NCBI RefSeq assembly: GCF_964204645.1 | Contig: NC_134031.1 | Coordinates: 12,750,501 to 12,814,500, forward strand | Direction: 5' to 3' | Source of the DNA: Tubulanus polymorphus | Lineage: Eukaryota; Nemertea; Palaeonemertea; Tubulaniformes; Tubulanidae | DNA: 64,000 bases | Shown: positions 12,361 through 24,390 of the stretch, piece after piece | Layout of the letters: every line of letters starts with the position of its first letter | Numbering within the stretch: position 1 is the first letter of the stretch | Program-made: the position numbers and the translations under genes | Notes under the pieces: model-generated | What the model saw: only the letters and a program-made list of their open reading frames with translations | The model's database searches: none | Told to the model about the DNA's origin: nothing

Positions 12361-13530
12361 ACATTTTTGGTTTACCTTTATCAGCGGTATGAAGTTGGCA
12401 TTGAGCCAATTCATGTAAAATTGCGGTACGTTTTTTTATGTGAGCATTTGTTTCATTGGTTCTCGGCTTAAACGATGTATAATCGATGTGATTGAAGACA
12501 TGGCGAAACCTCCGTCAATGACATGGTCAACTTAGTTAAAATTCTATGAAAAACTGTTTTTGGCGGGAAAATTCTTAGCTCTTGCGTATAAAATTGCAAT
12601 GACCTCTATTGGGGCGTCATCTCTACGAGCAAATGTGATTGGCTGTTTTTGGGATGTACAGGAAATTCTGGGAATTCCGGCGCTACTAACGTACTTATGG
12701 CAAAGCCAAAATGGTGAACGTTTCATTGGACCAGGTACCGTACACTGTGCGCATTCCAAATGCCCAGCTTGTGCGAATATAATCATTTAACATATCCGCC
12801 ATAGGTATTGTTTCATTTAATACCCATAGTTTGTTTTTGTTGACCATTGAAGTGCAAGTGAACATTCACTTACACATAAGGCCTGAACGAGCACGCCAGT
12901 GTAATCATCAGACTGTTGCACACACACCGGCTCGTACAGCAATAGTGATACTGTAACGCTGCTTGCTGGCGCGTGTATAATACAATGAATGTGAATGCAG
13001 TGGGCATTCAAATAAGAGCACATATGACATGAAAATACGCTTATCGCGAATAATCATTTAAACTATCATAGCAGAAGATGACCACTGTGTTTTCCGTAGA
13101 ATTTGTAATAATTTGTAATGTCGAGGTCTGAATATTTTAGGGGTAAAATCCAGGATTTAAAACAATCTACTTACATATGCCGATTTTTTTATGGTAACAG
13201 TATTTTATCTTCCGCAGCAATATATTGGAAGAGTTTTCCCAGACTTTTACTATTCATTAGTATTTTATTTAAATATTTTTCCATGAAAAATATTTTTTCA
13301 AAATATAAGATAGTTTCCCTACATACCTGTACCCTACAAAATTTTGGACGAGGGCCGTAGACAAATGTATATTTTTTGCCTTATTTGACTACAAAATAAT
13401 TATTCGAGAAAGAAAATACAATATCAACTTTGAAGTCATGAATTAAAAACATTTTTCATAAGCAATGCCGTTGCTCCAAACAACCTCTAGCTTTCAAGGT
13501 AAACCAGAATTTGCCCATGGGCAAATTATT
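12361..13530 (+). mobile_element. Second copy of the 6.5-8.0 kb composite repeat
   Basis: This is collinear with 6481-7640. It holds the TCAGCGGTATGAAGTTGGCA block, the AAATTCTTAGCTCT block, the CATTCACTT...AAGGCCT block and one ~370-bp unit ending in GCCCATGGGCAA at about 13513-13524. The HINE2-type 3' end present in the left copy is missing. It is non-coding. Confidence 0.65.
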
Positions 13531-14175
13531 TATAAAGTCTGATCTAATGTTCACTGCTTCCTGATTCATGTCCAGTATATGTGTTGAAAGAGTATGATCC
13601 TCAACCGTTTTGTCTATCGCATCTAGACGGCTTAACTATTCCATTATCTGTTTGATGTAGCTATTTTTACAAATCGACAACATCTATTCGTAAGGTCAAC
13701 GTAATTCGTAAATCTTACACAATTTTTGATGATTCCTCGATAAGATCATACACTTTCTGCCTGTTTGCAATTCGTGTGACTATCAACCTGTTGAGTTTTA
13801 CATGTTTTTAGGTGATCCAAGTCAGGGCACCTATGTGACAGTTTGAGTCATAGAGAATGTGACATTTTGAGTCGCAGAGATAACTAAGTTCGTAATTATA
13901 TACTAGCTGATATATCCTAAGAACTATGTTATCATATGTGGTTGGCAGTGAGTGAACAGTTTACTTATATTAAGCTCACAGAATATTTAACTTGCAGAAT
14001 GCAACCACATTTTATTTCTTAAATGAAACGTGCCATTTATATTTCTCAACTAGACGGACAACTACTGTCAGTTGTTACTCTTACTTGCATTTTTGTTTCA
14101 ATTGATCTTTTGCATTATTGCATTCAGGCATGTTTGGGTTGGTAATTTGCAAATTGCTACTTATATATTTGTTAA
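13531..14175. other. No recognised feature
   Basis: Flank between the composite repeat and the P-like transposon. An open stretch at 14072-14175 reads as hydrophobic residues but runs into the transposon end and is not supported as a gene. Confidence 0.5.
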
Positions 14176-14182
14176 ATATGAC

Positions 14183-14219
14183 CAGGGAGGTGGGAGTGAA
14201 TGGAGTATGAACGAGTCAG
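14183..14219 (+). repeat. Left TIR of P-like element
   Basis: A 37-bp terminal inverted repeat, identical to the reverse complement of 19457-19493, preceded by TSD ATATGAC. Confidence 0.95.
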
Positions 14220-14362
14220 CTGTCTTTGATCGTATCAGCGATGCCGCCGTACTTGGAAGAGCTAATTACGTAATACGATATGCGCGAGTTTATGTTCACT
14301 CGGTAATCTCCGTCAACACTCGGTAATTTCCGTATGTTGATAGTTACCGGTTATAATAGAAA

Positions 14363-15804
14363 ATGGCAGCAGGCTATTGTAGCGATGCAGAAATTTCTGA
14401 CACAGAATTCGATGAGGAAGACCTCATAGAGCTTCAAATGATAGAAAAAAATTATTACAAAGAACAATTCAACCTATTTTCTGCCAATGACGATAAAGGT
14501 AGGTTATGATGCTTCCTAACTGAGCATAAAAAGCCTATTATTGAAGAGGGCTGAATGAAAGTAGTCTGTTTTAATCCTTTCAGAAAAACAACATAAAAGT
14601 CACTATTTTAAACAAATATTTTTTATTTATGTAGAGTTGGAATCGCCACAAATCAACGATGAAAGTTTCCAGAAGAAATACTATGAGTAAGTTCAAATGA
14701 TAATTATCCGTGTATTGAAATAAAGCTGACAGGCTGTTCGTAACATTTTATATTATGTACAATATTACTTACAAACATTACTTACAAAATACAAAAACGA
14801 TAGTTAATGAAATGTAATGTACATGATAGGATTTAACAATAAAACTGAACTAAAACTTCAATTTCAGCACATTATTACACAAATCACTCAAAATCATTGA
14901 GGAAAACCAACTATTTGCGTATAGCACTCACGGAAAATTGGCGAAAATTTACGCAAAGTTAGTTTTAAATGAGATTGATTCTGTATTCGTTCAGACATGG
15001 TATGCTCATATCCCATCATCGCTAGACCAAGCTTTTCCGAAAAACAACGATTTTGATAAGATGTGGGCAAACGTATATACGTATTCTAGTGGTAAAGAAG
15101 TAGATGATGATGTAAAAACTTTGGTTTTTAAATGTGCGCAGAGCACGGATTTCGACAATCGGGCAGGCAGTCTTTTCATTCAGTCATTACTCAAGGAGAT
15201 ATTCAAAGGTTTAATTGACAAAAGATATGAATCGACCTCTAAAAATTCTAGTCAACTAGCTCCACTCACCAACGAAGAGGAACAAACATTGAGGTATGCA
15301 GCAGGATATATTCCTCATGCACTGATTAAGTACTATTCGCGCTTAAAAAACAACACTGCTGCTGCAGCAATTCTAAATATCTTAGAACATTGGAGAGCCG
15401 AATGCGACACAAAGGAAAACTTGGAACAGAACAGTTATCTCGATTATACAACTTTCTGGATCAAGGCTGTTGATCGTGGCGGTCTTTTCCAAGTAAAAGA
15501 CAGTGTATACAACTTTTTTAAACTATTAGAGAATATTGTTCGCCCTCATCTCCAAATAAATGATGTACACACATTGAACGGATTAAATATCAAAGAAAAG
15601 CTGCTTCAACAAATCGAACGGAGTGTAACCGTTAAAAATTCTTGGAAGACATTGACACGTTTTGTCAGTGACGAAAATCTGAGTCGCAATTTGCTTAGAC
15701 GAATAATTACATACTGGATCGACATTCGTGTCACTGCATTCAAGGATGCTTTCATGTACATTAGAAAACAAAATAATATCAAAAATGTATCCAAAAAAAG
15801 GTGA
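14363..15804 (+). CDS. Second protein of the P-like transposon (three exons)
   Basis: Proposed exons are 14363-14498, 14635-14686 and 14868-15804. The donors GTAGGT and GTAAGT, the acceptors TTTATGTAG and AATTTCAG, and phases 1 and 2 all fit, giving about 374 residues with no stop. The N-terminus is acidic (ISDTEFDEEDLIELQMIEKN). The large exon has NEEEQTLRYAAGYIPHALIK, recalling the YIAGYV-type motif in C-terminal parts of P-type transposases. It ends in a basic tail with a conserved-looking LLRRIITYWIDIRVTAFKDA segment. An AATAAA at 15901 may serve as its polyadenylation signal. It is intact, unlike the transposase next to it. A partner subunit, a split transposase C-terminal domain or a regulator are all possible. 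The function is inference. Confidence 0.75.
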
Positions 15805-15921
15805 AAAATCATTAAGAAAAGTATTGGCTAACAAGAACTGATCTATTTTGTACCTGTCTACATGTATTCACTTTTTCATTTGTAATACAACTGACATACA
15901 AATAAATACACTTTTCGACTT

Positions 15922-18787
15922 TTAAGTACGTTTTTTTCTTTTAAGAGGCACAACCGATTCAATGTCTATGTCGTCATCTCTTCTGAATTTACCACGGAAA
16001 TTGCCTTTTGACGATGCCTTCGCACAATTTCCTGCTATCATAAGGTTGAGTTCATTGTGGCCAAAAGCGGCGGCAGTGGGGTTGTCACTGTTTCCTCCAC
16101 AACTTCCACAAGTTTTGAGAAGTGCTCCTCTAACGGATCTTGGCTGAGCTTCTCGCTGAGGAAATATTCCACTCCATTGATATTTAATAACTCGACTGTC
16201 AACTCAGTAAAAGAGAACACTGAAAATATATAAAATCAAATTTTGTTCAATAATGGTGATCACATATGGTTTTCTATCGATATAAGGAGAAGAAACACAC
16301 CAGTTATCCGGAAGCCTTCAATTGTTTCCCAACTCAAACATTTTCTTGCTTTTTGTGCCTTTGTCAAAACTTCATACATGTCTTTTTCTCCTTCCCATTC
16401 GTCCAGGAATGGTATGAATTCTTTGAGAAGCCACTAGAATCACAAGAATATTCAGTTATAATTTAATTATATGTGAAACAATACATTCCAAATGAAATAA
16501 CTATAAATCTACCTTTAATCGTTCGTCCGATTCACTACGATACTCCTTTAAATCTGGATTCCTCTTTCTTATGCTCTCATAAGATGTCGAAACATTCAGG
16601 CAATCGAAAAATTTGTTTATCATCCGTATGTAAAGAATCAATGAACTGAGCTCTGGTTCATTATAAAGTTCAAGCGCGACTGCCACAGAATTACTCAGAA
16701 CCTGAAACAGAAAGAATATTAATTTGTGATTCATAAGATGAGGGAGGTGGGAGGATTAACAGTTAAAAAAAAACAGCCAAGAACTCAACATACTTGGGCA
16801 GCTAAATTCACACGCATACGTGTCGCTGGTGTCAAATGCAAATGTTCATGTCGTAATTTTCTTAGACGATTCAGTCCAGGAGCCTGCCTATTAATTCCAA
16901 CTTCTCCTTCAACTAGTCGAAGCAATTGCGTCCATTTAATAGGCTTTCCGCGGAACTGTAATATACAAAAATTTATCATTAGGTACATTAAATAAATCGA
17001 CTAGACAAAAGTCTATCAGGAAGGTGGGACCTCCCTGGGTCTATTAAGACCTACCATTAAATCACGTAATTTTCTGTTGAATCTAGAATTTTCGAGGTTG
17101 TTGCGGCTCATTTTGATCAAGTGCAGCACATCACATATAAAATAAATTCTCCGAGACTTGTCATATCTGTTGATCGTCCAGTATGTAATTTTTTCATCTC
17201 GTCTGTGCATACGATAAAACTTCCGGTTAGGAGTGGCTCCATCACTTACGAATGCTCTAACAAAAAAGCCGATTCTCTCAAGGATCTGGACAGCTTCCCA
17301 AACACACGGATACAAATTATGGCTGCTGAATCCTTGGCACGGAAAGTATCCAAGCATAAGTTTCATGTTCGAAAACAATCCACGAGCCATAAAAACACAT
17401 ACATGAGTCGCTAGATCTTTCTCATTGTCATCCAACGATCGTTTAAATTTCTCAATTACGTTATTGATGTCTCCCATTTCGCAAAATCCAATCAGCTGGC
17501 CAGTTTTTTTGGAATAGATCAGCTCCGATTTAATTTTCATTTCATCATATAGCAAACACACATTTTTTTGAAAATCTAGCAATGTTTCAAAATTCATGTC
17601 ATTTAAGGCATGTTCAATGAATTCACTATTGAATCCTGAACATGGATCTGTGAAGCGTGTATAACCATCCAAAGTACTAGAGTGGGGCAGCTGTAAAAAT
17701 CCGGAGTCTCGAATGAACTTGTACACCGACTTCGATTTGTGTCGCAAAGCTATGCACCACTTAATTATCAAAGGATGCCATCGCATCTGCTTGGCGGATT
17801 TCGAATTTTGAAGACGCTGTTGTTGCCAAAGAAGTTCTTGAACAGATCCACTCGGAAAGTCATTATTGAATTGTTCGATATTTTCTTCAACCGATTTCGT
17901 TAACAACACTGATAGTTCAGGGGTAACGTCGACATTTGCAGCTTCAAAATTATATTATTTTAGCCGTTCTTCAACTTTCTTCAAATTTTGACGTTGACCT
18001 TGTGTTTCACGGAGACGGATCTTAAGCTGTTCATTTGACAAATAATCGTATCGTACATTACTATTTACACAGGTTCGCGATGAAGTTGTGGATGTCAAAC
18101 GGCTTCGCATTGTGAAGAGGCATCCACGAAATGTTTTACACGCATCACAGCGATCGACAAATATATTATTTACAATTTTACAAGATACATGGCGAATAAT
18201 TTTACTTGAATTTGTTGTCTGAACGGTAGCTATAACATCACCCTTCTGATTTCGGAACTCATTCAGACCTCGACCAGTGATGACATCAACAAAATCAGGG
18301 TTACCGCAGCACAGTTTAAGTTTCTTAAGTTCCAGCAATTTGTCCTCGATTTCTAATTTATCGCGCAAAGAATCAGTCACTTCTAGTTGATCGATAAAGA
18401 ATCGGTGTTCAGCGCTGCATTCTACCATCCGTATGCAGTTCAATCAGAAGTATCAGAATAGAAAACATACGTTTTTTCATTCACTTTCACAAAACCATTT
18501 TTCGACACAATGTCCTGAAAGTTATCTGGCGGAGGGTTTTCGACGTTCCATGTTTTTAAAGTGATATTGACTGGAATATTTCTTGATTTATTTTTCGCCT
18601 TACGCCAACGTTGCAATTTTTGCCGGCAAAGATTGCAAATAAAATCTGGGTGTATACCGGCGGTGTCCGTAGTGAAATCAATGCCAAATAATGATGAAAC
18701 GTGTGAACTGAACTTCATTTTGTCGTATCGATTACGGTCATTATTGGCTGCAGATAAACCACACAAGCGACAAACATCATCTGCCAT
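15922..18787 (-). pseudogene. P-element/THAP9-like transposase with a ZAD-like zinc finger
   Basis: Minus-strand exons are approximately 18787-17055, 16965-16794, 16701-16513, 16433-16301 and 16219-15922, all with GT/AG borders and compatible phases. The start MADDVCRLCG opens a four-cysteine module: Cys-x2-Cys, then GIHPDFICNLCRQKLQRW with a second Cys-x2-Cys. This resembles a ZAD zinc finger and not a C2CH THAP. The P-transposase core follows, with MRWHPLIIKWCIALRHKS, LLYDEMKIKSELIYSKKTG, VSDGATPNRKFYRMH and ICDVLHLIKMSRNNL, then FDCLN and FLSEKLSQDPLEEHFSK near the end. Lesions are a frameshift at about 18440, an in-frame TAA at 17955-17957 and a frameshift at about 16105. It would excise and insert P-like DNA if intact. 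The family call is strong; the zinc-finger class is inferred from cysteine spacing. Confidence 0.85.
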
Positions 18788-19456
18788 CTTACTGAAAAAA
18801 TTTAAAAACAATGACATTATCATTAAATCATTGATTCTTGACTTAGTCACCAAGGGGGTAGGCCTTTTTTGATATCACGATGGTATTGTATACTTTTTTC
18901 TTAGATAGGCTTCAATTGACACGTATTTGTATATATGTATCATAGCAACATGACTACACATATCCGGATATGCGCAGTGGTCAATGAATTATTCTCATAT
19001 TTCAATCGTTAATTTAGAAGTGTTCCGGTTAGCGGCCACTACATCGATGAAGGCAAAGGAATGCAATGCATTTCAACGTGTTTTATGGTGTTAAATTAAT
19101 ATGTGGCCGATTGTCTCTTCAAAGTATGTTTAATGTCAAAGTTTGCTTACCAACTGAGGTTATTTTGCCGTAAAATATTCAGTTTTCATCCAATTTTTTC
19201 CTCTGAAAAACGTGAAAGTTGACCGCGACACGCCGTACAAGAAGAATTCAACTGCGCATGCGCAAGGCTGATGCTATTGTCAGTACAGCATGTGCTAGTT
19301 TGGCAAACTTGACGGCACAGGCCTAACGTCTAGGAAACGGACCTGTGTGATGGGATATTTTACCATCACACACTCGCTGCAGCGGTGACCCAGTTAGCCG
19401 CGGGCGGTATGAAAACTCTGATCATGAATAGAATTGCCGACTAGCTGATAACATAT

Positions 19457-19493
19457 CTGACTCGTTCATACTCCATTCACTCCCACCTCCCTG
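19457..19493 (-). repeat. Right TIR of P-like element
   Basis: A perfect inverted match to 14183-14219, followed directly by TSD ATATGAC (19494-19500). Confidence 0.95.
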
Positions 19494-19599
19494 ATATGAC
19501 GGACAACTTCCATCAGTTTTAACTTTGATCTGATTGATCTGATGCTTTTGTGTACACTCCTTATTTCCAAAAACAAGACGTACATACTTCATGTTTTTT

Positions 19600-21031
19600 A
19601 ACCCACTTGGGACTTTAGTCCCAGTGGGCTATTGCGTTCACTTTTCGTCCGTCGTCCGTCATAGCATCTGTCCGTCCGTTCGTCCGTCCGTAGACGGAAT
19701 CCAGTTATTTTGGGAAGTTTTGAAGACGCTTCAAGGTAATGTCTGGATATTTGGTTTATACATGTATTTACCCTAGACACATCTTCAGCCCAAAAACTGG
19801 CCCTGTCAGATTCAAGTTGGCCGACTGGCAGCCATTTTTGTTCGCCAAAATCAGCACTTTTTCGAAGTTTTCGAGGGAAATTTTGAAGACGCTTTGATCA
19901 ATTACCTTGATCTTTCGTTTGTATTTGAATCTACCAAGGGCCCATCAGCATAAGAAAAATTTGGTCGATCTGACTCAAGATGGCCGTTCTATGACCTTTT
20001 TAGTGCCCAAAAATGTCAATTTTGGCCAGAATTCTAGGTCCTGTAGCTTCCTACTGGTTTGCCATTTCTCATTGCAATTTGTGATGGTTATTCTTTGTAA
20101 AGGGATGTTTTATACCTGAGACAGGTATTTTTGATCAGCCAATTATGACGCAATTGGTGGCCATCTTGGTGTCATCAGTACTCATTCGTAGGTGAGAAAA
20201 AGTTTTTCCACGCAAAATTGATAACTAAGCATATTGTGTTACTATATTCAATTGGAAAGTTGTAGCCCATAACGTTTTCTATGATTGTGGTGAGTTTCAA
20301 GGTCATTGGTTTTTGTATGTGGCCACCAGGGGACGTTGAATAATACAACAACTTAGTATTTCTATATTATATTTGTACATATGCATATTTCGTTACCACA
20401 ATCAATTGCAAAGTTGTAGCTCATGACATCTTCCATGATATTGGTGAGTTTTGAGGACATTAGTTATTCTATATGGTCACCAGGGAGCGTTGAATAGTAG
20501 AATAACTTAGTATTTCCTTATTAGATTGGTACCTAGGCATATTTTGTTACCATGATCAATTGCAAAGTTGTAGTTCATGACATGGTCTATGATTGTGGTG
20601 AGTTTTTAAGGACATTAGTTATTCCATATAGTCACCAGGGGGCGTTGAATAGTAGAATAGCTTAGTATTTCCCTTATTAGATTCTTGGTACCTAGGCATA
20701 TTTTGTTACCATGATCAATTGCAAAGTTGTATTTCATGATATGTACTACGATTTTGGTGAGATTTAAGGTCATTGGGTTTTGCATATGGTCACTAGGGAG
20801 TGTTTAGTAGTAGAATAACTTAGTATTTCCATATTAAATTTGTAACGAGGCAAATTTTGTTTTCACAATCATTTACAAAATCATAGCTGCTGACATGTTC
20901 TATGATTGTTGTGGGTTTCAAGGTGATTGATTTTGTATATGGTCACTAGGGGGTGTTATGTATTGAAATTGTTAGATTGATGAGCATTTGAAACCACTTT
21001 CCAAGTGGGCATGGTGTCCCTGGATCCCTAG
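19600..21031 (+). mobile_element. HINE1 copy, full length
   Basis: The 5' hairpin is ACCCACTTGGGACTTTAGTC paired with CCAGTGGGCT, followed by a long GTCY tract at 19644-19695 (GTCCGTCGTCCGTC and GTCCGTCCGTTCGTCCGTCC). Then come the conserved body and about five tandem ~150-bp units, each with a CATATTTTGTTACCATGATC-like start and ending ACTTAGTATTTCC. The 3' end is TTTCCAAGTGGGC-ATGGTGTCCCTGGATCCCTAG followed by TT. It is non-coding. The tandem unit number differs from other copies. Confidence 0.9.
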
Positions 21032-21650
21032 TTGTCACTTTTGACTAGGAACTTGTCTCAGTTGTAACTTCATATGTAGTTATAACATTGACAACAGTGT
21101 AGCACTAGTATCCGATTTGCAATTTCGCAAATCTAAATAATTTAGTGTTTTTTCCTTGATAAGGAAATACTAAACAAATAAAAAGAAAGCACATGTAGTT
21201 GTTACATGTATATTTGTTGTGATATATTTTATGCAATCATGAAAACGTTTGCGAACTGCAAAACTTTTTATTATTTGATCATAAAGATTTTTATTTTCAT
21301 CATACATTGAATGACTTGTTAATTTTATCGGACACTTCCACTTGCAGTGTGATTCTAATTCTGAAATTATGGATATCTGGGATAATGTACATTCATCACA
21401 CAACAATGAGTCTAGTCTACCACACCCAAAAACCACAAGAACATAATGATATCGTAACCAAAACGAGGAGCCAAGCCAAACAAACCCTGAATTTCCTTTG
21501 AATCCTTCAATTGCTTGGATGTTAATTTGCAGAATCTCAATTCTCCATGCCATTACTCTCGACGCAAATTTATTGCAATGCTGTATCAGATGAGCCAGGA
21601 ATTAGGAATGGATGGCCCAAAATTACCTAGCGATTAATGTATACATTATA

Positions 21651-21951
21651 CAGTGGAACCTTGTTACAACGACCACAAATATACCAACTAATCGGCACCT
21701 AAAATTCCACCCCAAATAGGACAATTTTCAGCTTCACTGTGACCGAAGGTGAGCAGAGTTGATGGGTTGGATGAACCGTCGTCATCCGTCTATCAATTAG
21801 ATAAATGAAAAATAATGAAGTAAACAAAACGCAGCGGAGCTATATCAGCCGATAGCCTGCTTGTAATGATCATATACTGGACATAACTAACTACCGCTTA
21901 TAACAAATAGATTGTCTGGTCCCTCCGAGTTGGTTCTAATGAGGTCCACTG
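21651..21951. mobile_element. Tigger/pogo-like MITE
   Basis: A 301-bp element. The left end is CAGTGGAACCTTGTTACAAC, the right end is the approximate inverse (TTGGTTCTAATGAGGTCCACTG), and TATA occurs on both sides. The CAGTGGAACC terminus and TA-type target are typical of Tigger/pogo non-autonomous elements. It has no coding capacity. Confidence 0.6.
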
Positions 21952-23760
21952 TATATACTGACAAAAACTGGAATTAGGACCTCGCCTAAAGAAATTTGTA
22001 ATTTTATCTATCACACTACCTCTCAAACACAATGGTCATGAATTAATCATTATGTGTAGGCCCGAGCTGTATAGATCATTGACCTCTTGTTTTATTTTAG
22101 ATCGAGTGATGATGTAAATGGAAGTGTTGCGCAACATACAATTCAATACATAGAACTTTATTGACTCTTAAAATCTAAAATCGATCTATATATGCTCGAC
22201 ATCAATTTGTTATTCACTTTGTCGATCAATAAATCATTTCATTTACTGCTACACTGTCCTACAATCAACAAGAGACGGTTTAGCTGTGGTAATTATTCCT
22301 GATTGGAACCAAAATAGAACGCTATAAAAAAATCGGGTCGTGTATTTTTGAAGGGTCAGGCGGGGACGATAAACAACCAATTTTTTTCATTTTGCCAAAA
22401 CTTGATAAATTAACTAAATTAATATTTCAAAACAAAACAAGTAGGCTATAAGGGCACAGACTTTCAAAGGTAAATGCATTGAAATTATGTGGTAGTTTAT
22501 GTAGACAAACTGGTGCAGTAACGAGGTAAACCTACACAATGAATCGTGAGAGATTAGTAAAATTCCAAGGAATGAACTGAAAATGGTTTTTAGCAGAAAA
22601 CCAAGAATTCGTGTTTTCAATAAATTTTAAAGTTTGAAAATCTTTAAAGAACGTTTTTGATCTCGTTATTGTGGGATTTACATTTTAAACTGGTGTTGTG
22701 TCTGATCAAAGTGAGATGTAATCATCGTAAATTTACTTAAACTTATCTGGAATTGGTCTAATAATCTCAAAAAGTGACATGTCAGAACATCAATGCATTT
22801 GATTTCGTGTTAGTTAATGATAGATAGAAATGATAGATAGTTGTCTTCATTTCTTGGATCATAGTGAAGTAGCAATGTATTGACTATAAATTTTCTTAAA
22901 TTAACAGGATTTATAAAAATTCAATTCAAGCTTAATCAAGTAATCACTATCCTTGGATCATCCAAGCAAACACAAAACGTTTTCAAAACATTTTGTTTTT
23001 GTTTCGGTTACGTTCTGTTGAACGTTTCTGAAATGTTATTCTGTGAACACATTTTAACGTTTCTGAAATGTTTTTACAAAACCTTAAGGAAACCTTGTCA
23101 AAACCTTTAAAACCTTGTGGGAACGTTTCAAAAACGTGACAAAACAGTCATTTATATTAAATGAATGATAACTTAGATTATTACAATGAATTCTTACAAA
23201 ATAATCTATGAAATCACTATCGAGCAAAATTATTGTAGGATTGATTAGAGAGACAAGGAAATATTTGCCCAAGGCACAATAAAAAGCTATAAAATTTCCT
23301 GAAATTCGATGGAAACAAACTTAAAAATTCCTCAAAATATACGTTAACATGTGAAAAATACACACATAATTTTTCTAAAGTATCAATAATATCTATCGTC
23401 TCAAAACTATATGGCGTACGATACTGGTCATTGAAGAGCAAAATCTTGGTCATTCAGGTCATTCAAAACAATATCACCGGTATCGTAAATTACAAAAAAA
23501 TCTCAAATCATATTTACATGTTTGTGTAAGAAAGTACACGTTTTCCTAAAATGTTGCCAAAATTAAAATTTATTTAGTCTTTAATGGTTCGTTGATGTTC
23601 AATGGAATATAATTTGAAAATTCGTCAAAATATATACATTTACATGTTAAAAATACATACATTATTTTCCTGATATATCAATAGAATTTTAGTTTGTGTA
23701 AAAAGGAAAAGCTCAAAATTATAATCCCATACATTCAATCAAGATTATTACAAAACAACA
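21952..23760. other. AT-rich gene-free interval
   Basis: No exon or transposon coding was recognised. At 23020-23135 there is a local cluster of AACGTTTCTGAAATG-type short repeats. Open stretches on either strand lack family features. Confidence 0.5.
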
Positions 23761-23764
23761 TTAC

Positions 23765-24295
23765 TTAAATCATTATTCTCAGGTTATTCTAAAGGCATAG
23801 TTTGTACATTTTATACACATCCAAAAATATTATGGTAGGCATTACAGATATCTTAAATCATTATGGGCAGAATATTCTGAAGGCTCAATTTGTGCATTCT
23901 ATACACATCAAAAAATATTACAGAAGGCATTACCGATATCTTAAATCATTATTCTCAGATTATTATTATTAAGGCAAAATTTGTACATACACATCCAAAA
24001 GTATTACGGTAGGCATTACCGATTTCTTAAATCATTATTCTCAGCTTATTTGAAAGGTACAATTTGTACATTTTATACACATCCAAAGATATTACAGTAG
24101 ACATTACCACTATCTTAAATCATTATTCTCAGATTATTCTAAAGGCAAAATTTATACATTTTCTATACATCCAAAAATATTACGGTACACAGTACCGATT
24201 TCTTAAATCATTATTCTCAGGTTGTTCTAAAGGCACAATTTGTACATTTTACACATCCAAAAATATCCGCTCCAAAAAATGTGTCCAACTTCAGT
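23765..24295. repeat. ~88-bp minisatellite, about six units
   Basis: Tandem units begin with TTAAATCATTATTCTCAGG-like sequence, followed by TTCTAAAGGCACAATTTGTA, CATTTTATACACATCCAAAA and ATATTACGGTAGGCATTACC. Repeats start near 23765, 23848, 23940, 24027, 24114 and 24204. The units are diverged and the array ends at about 24290, just beyond the 3' end of the minus-strand gene at 24391. Confidence 0.8.
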
Positions 24296-24390
24296 AAATA
24301 TCCGAAAACCGTTCGCGATTCATAAGCACAGTTCCTATGGATAACTAGGCATCTGCATTACTGTCACTTTCATTTACAGTTACTATAGGC

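Larger units (their letters stand above)
14183..19493. mobile_element. P-element-like DNA transposon, complete ends, two convergent genes
   Basis: Perfect 37-bp terminal inverted repeats occupy 14183-14219 and 19457-19493, starting CAGGGAGGTGGGAGTGAATG. A perfect 7-bp target duplication, ATATGAC, flanks them (14176-14182 and 19494-19500). The 5311-bp element carries a three-exon plus-strand gene (14363-15804) and a multi-exon minus-strand P/THAP9-type transposase (18787-15922) that converge with about 120 bp between their stops. Perfect ends point to a fairly recent insertion, but the transposase carries one in-frame stop and two frameshifts, so this copy would need transposase from elsewhere. 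Confidence 0.92.

Noticed and set aside
16038-17414. Plus-strand open stretches opposite the P-like transposase
   Set aside because: They are antisense shadows of the transposase exons, whose minus-strand splice borders and family motifs are clear.
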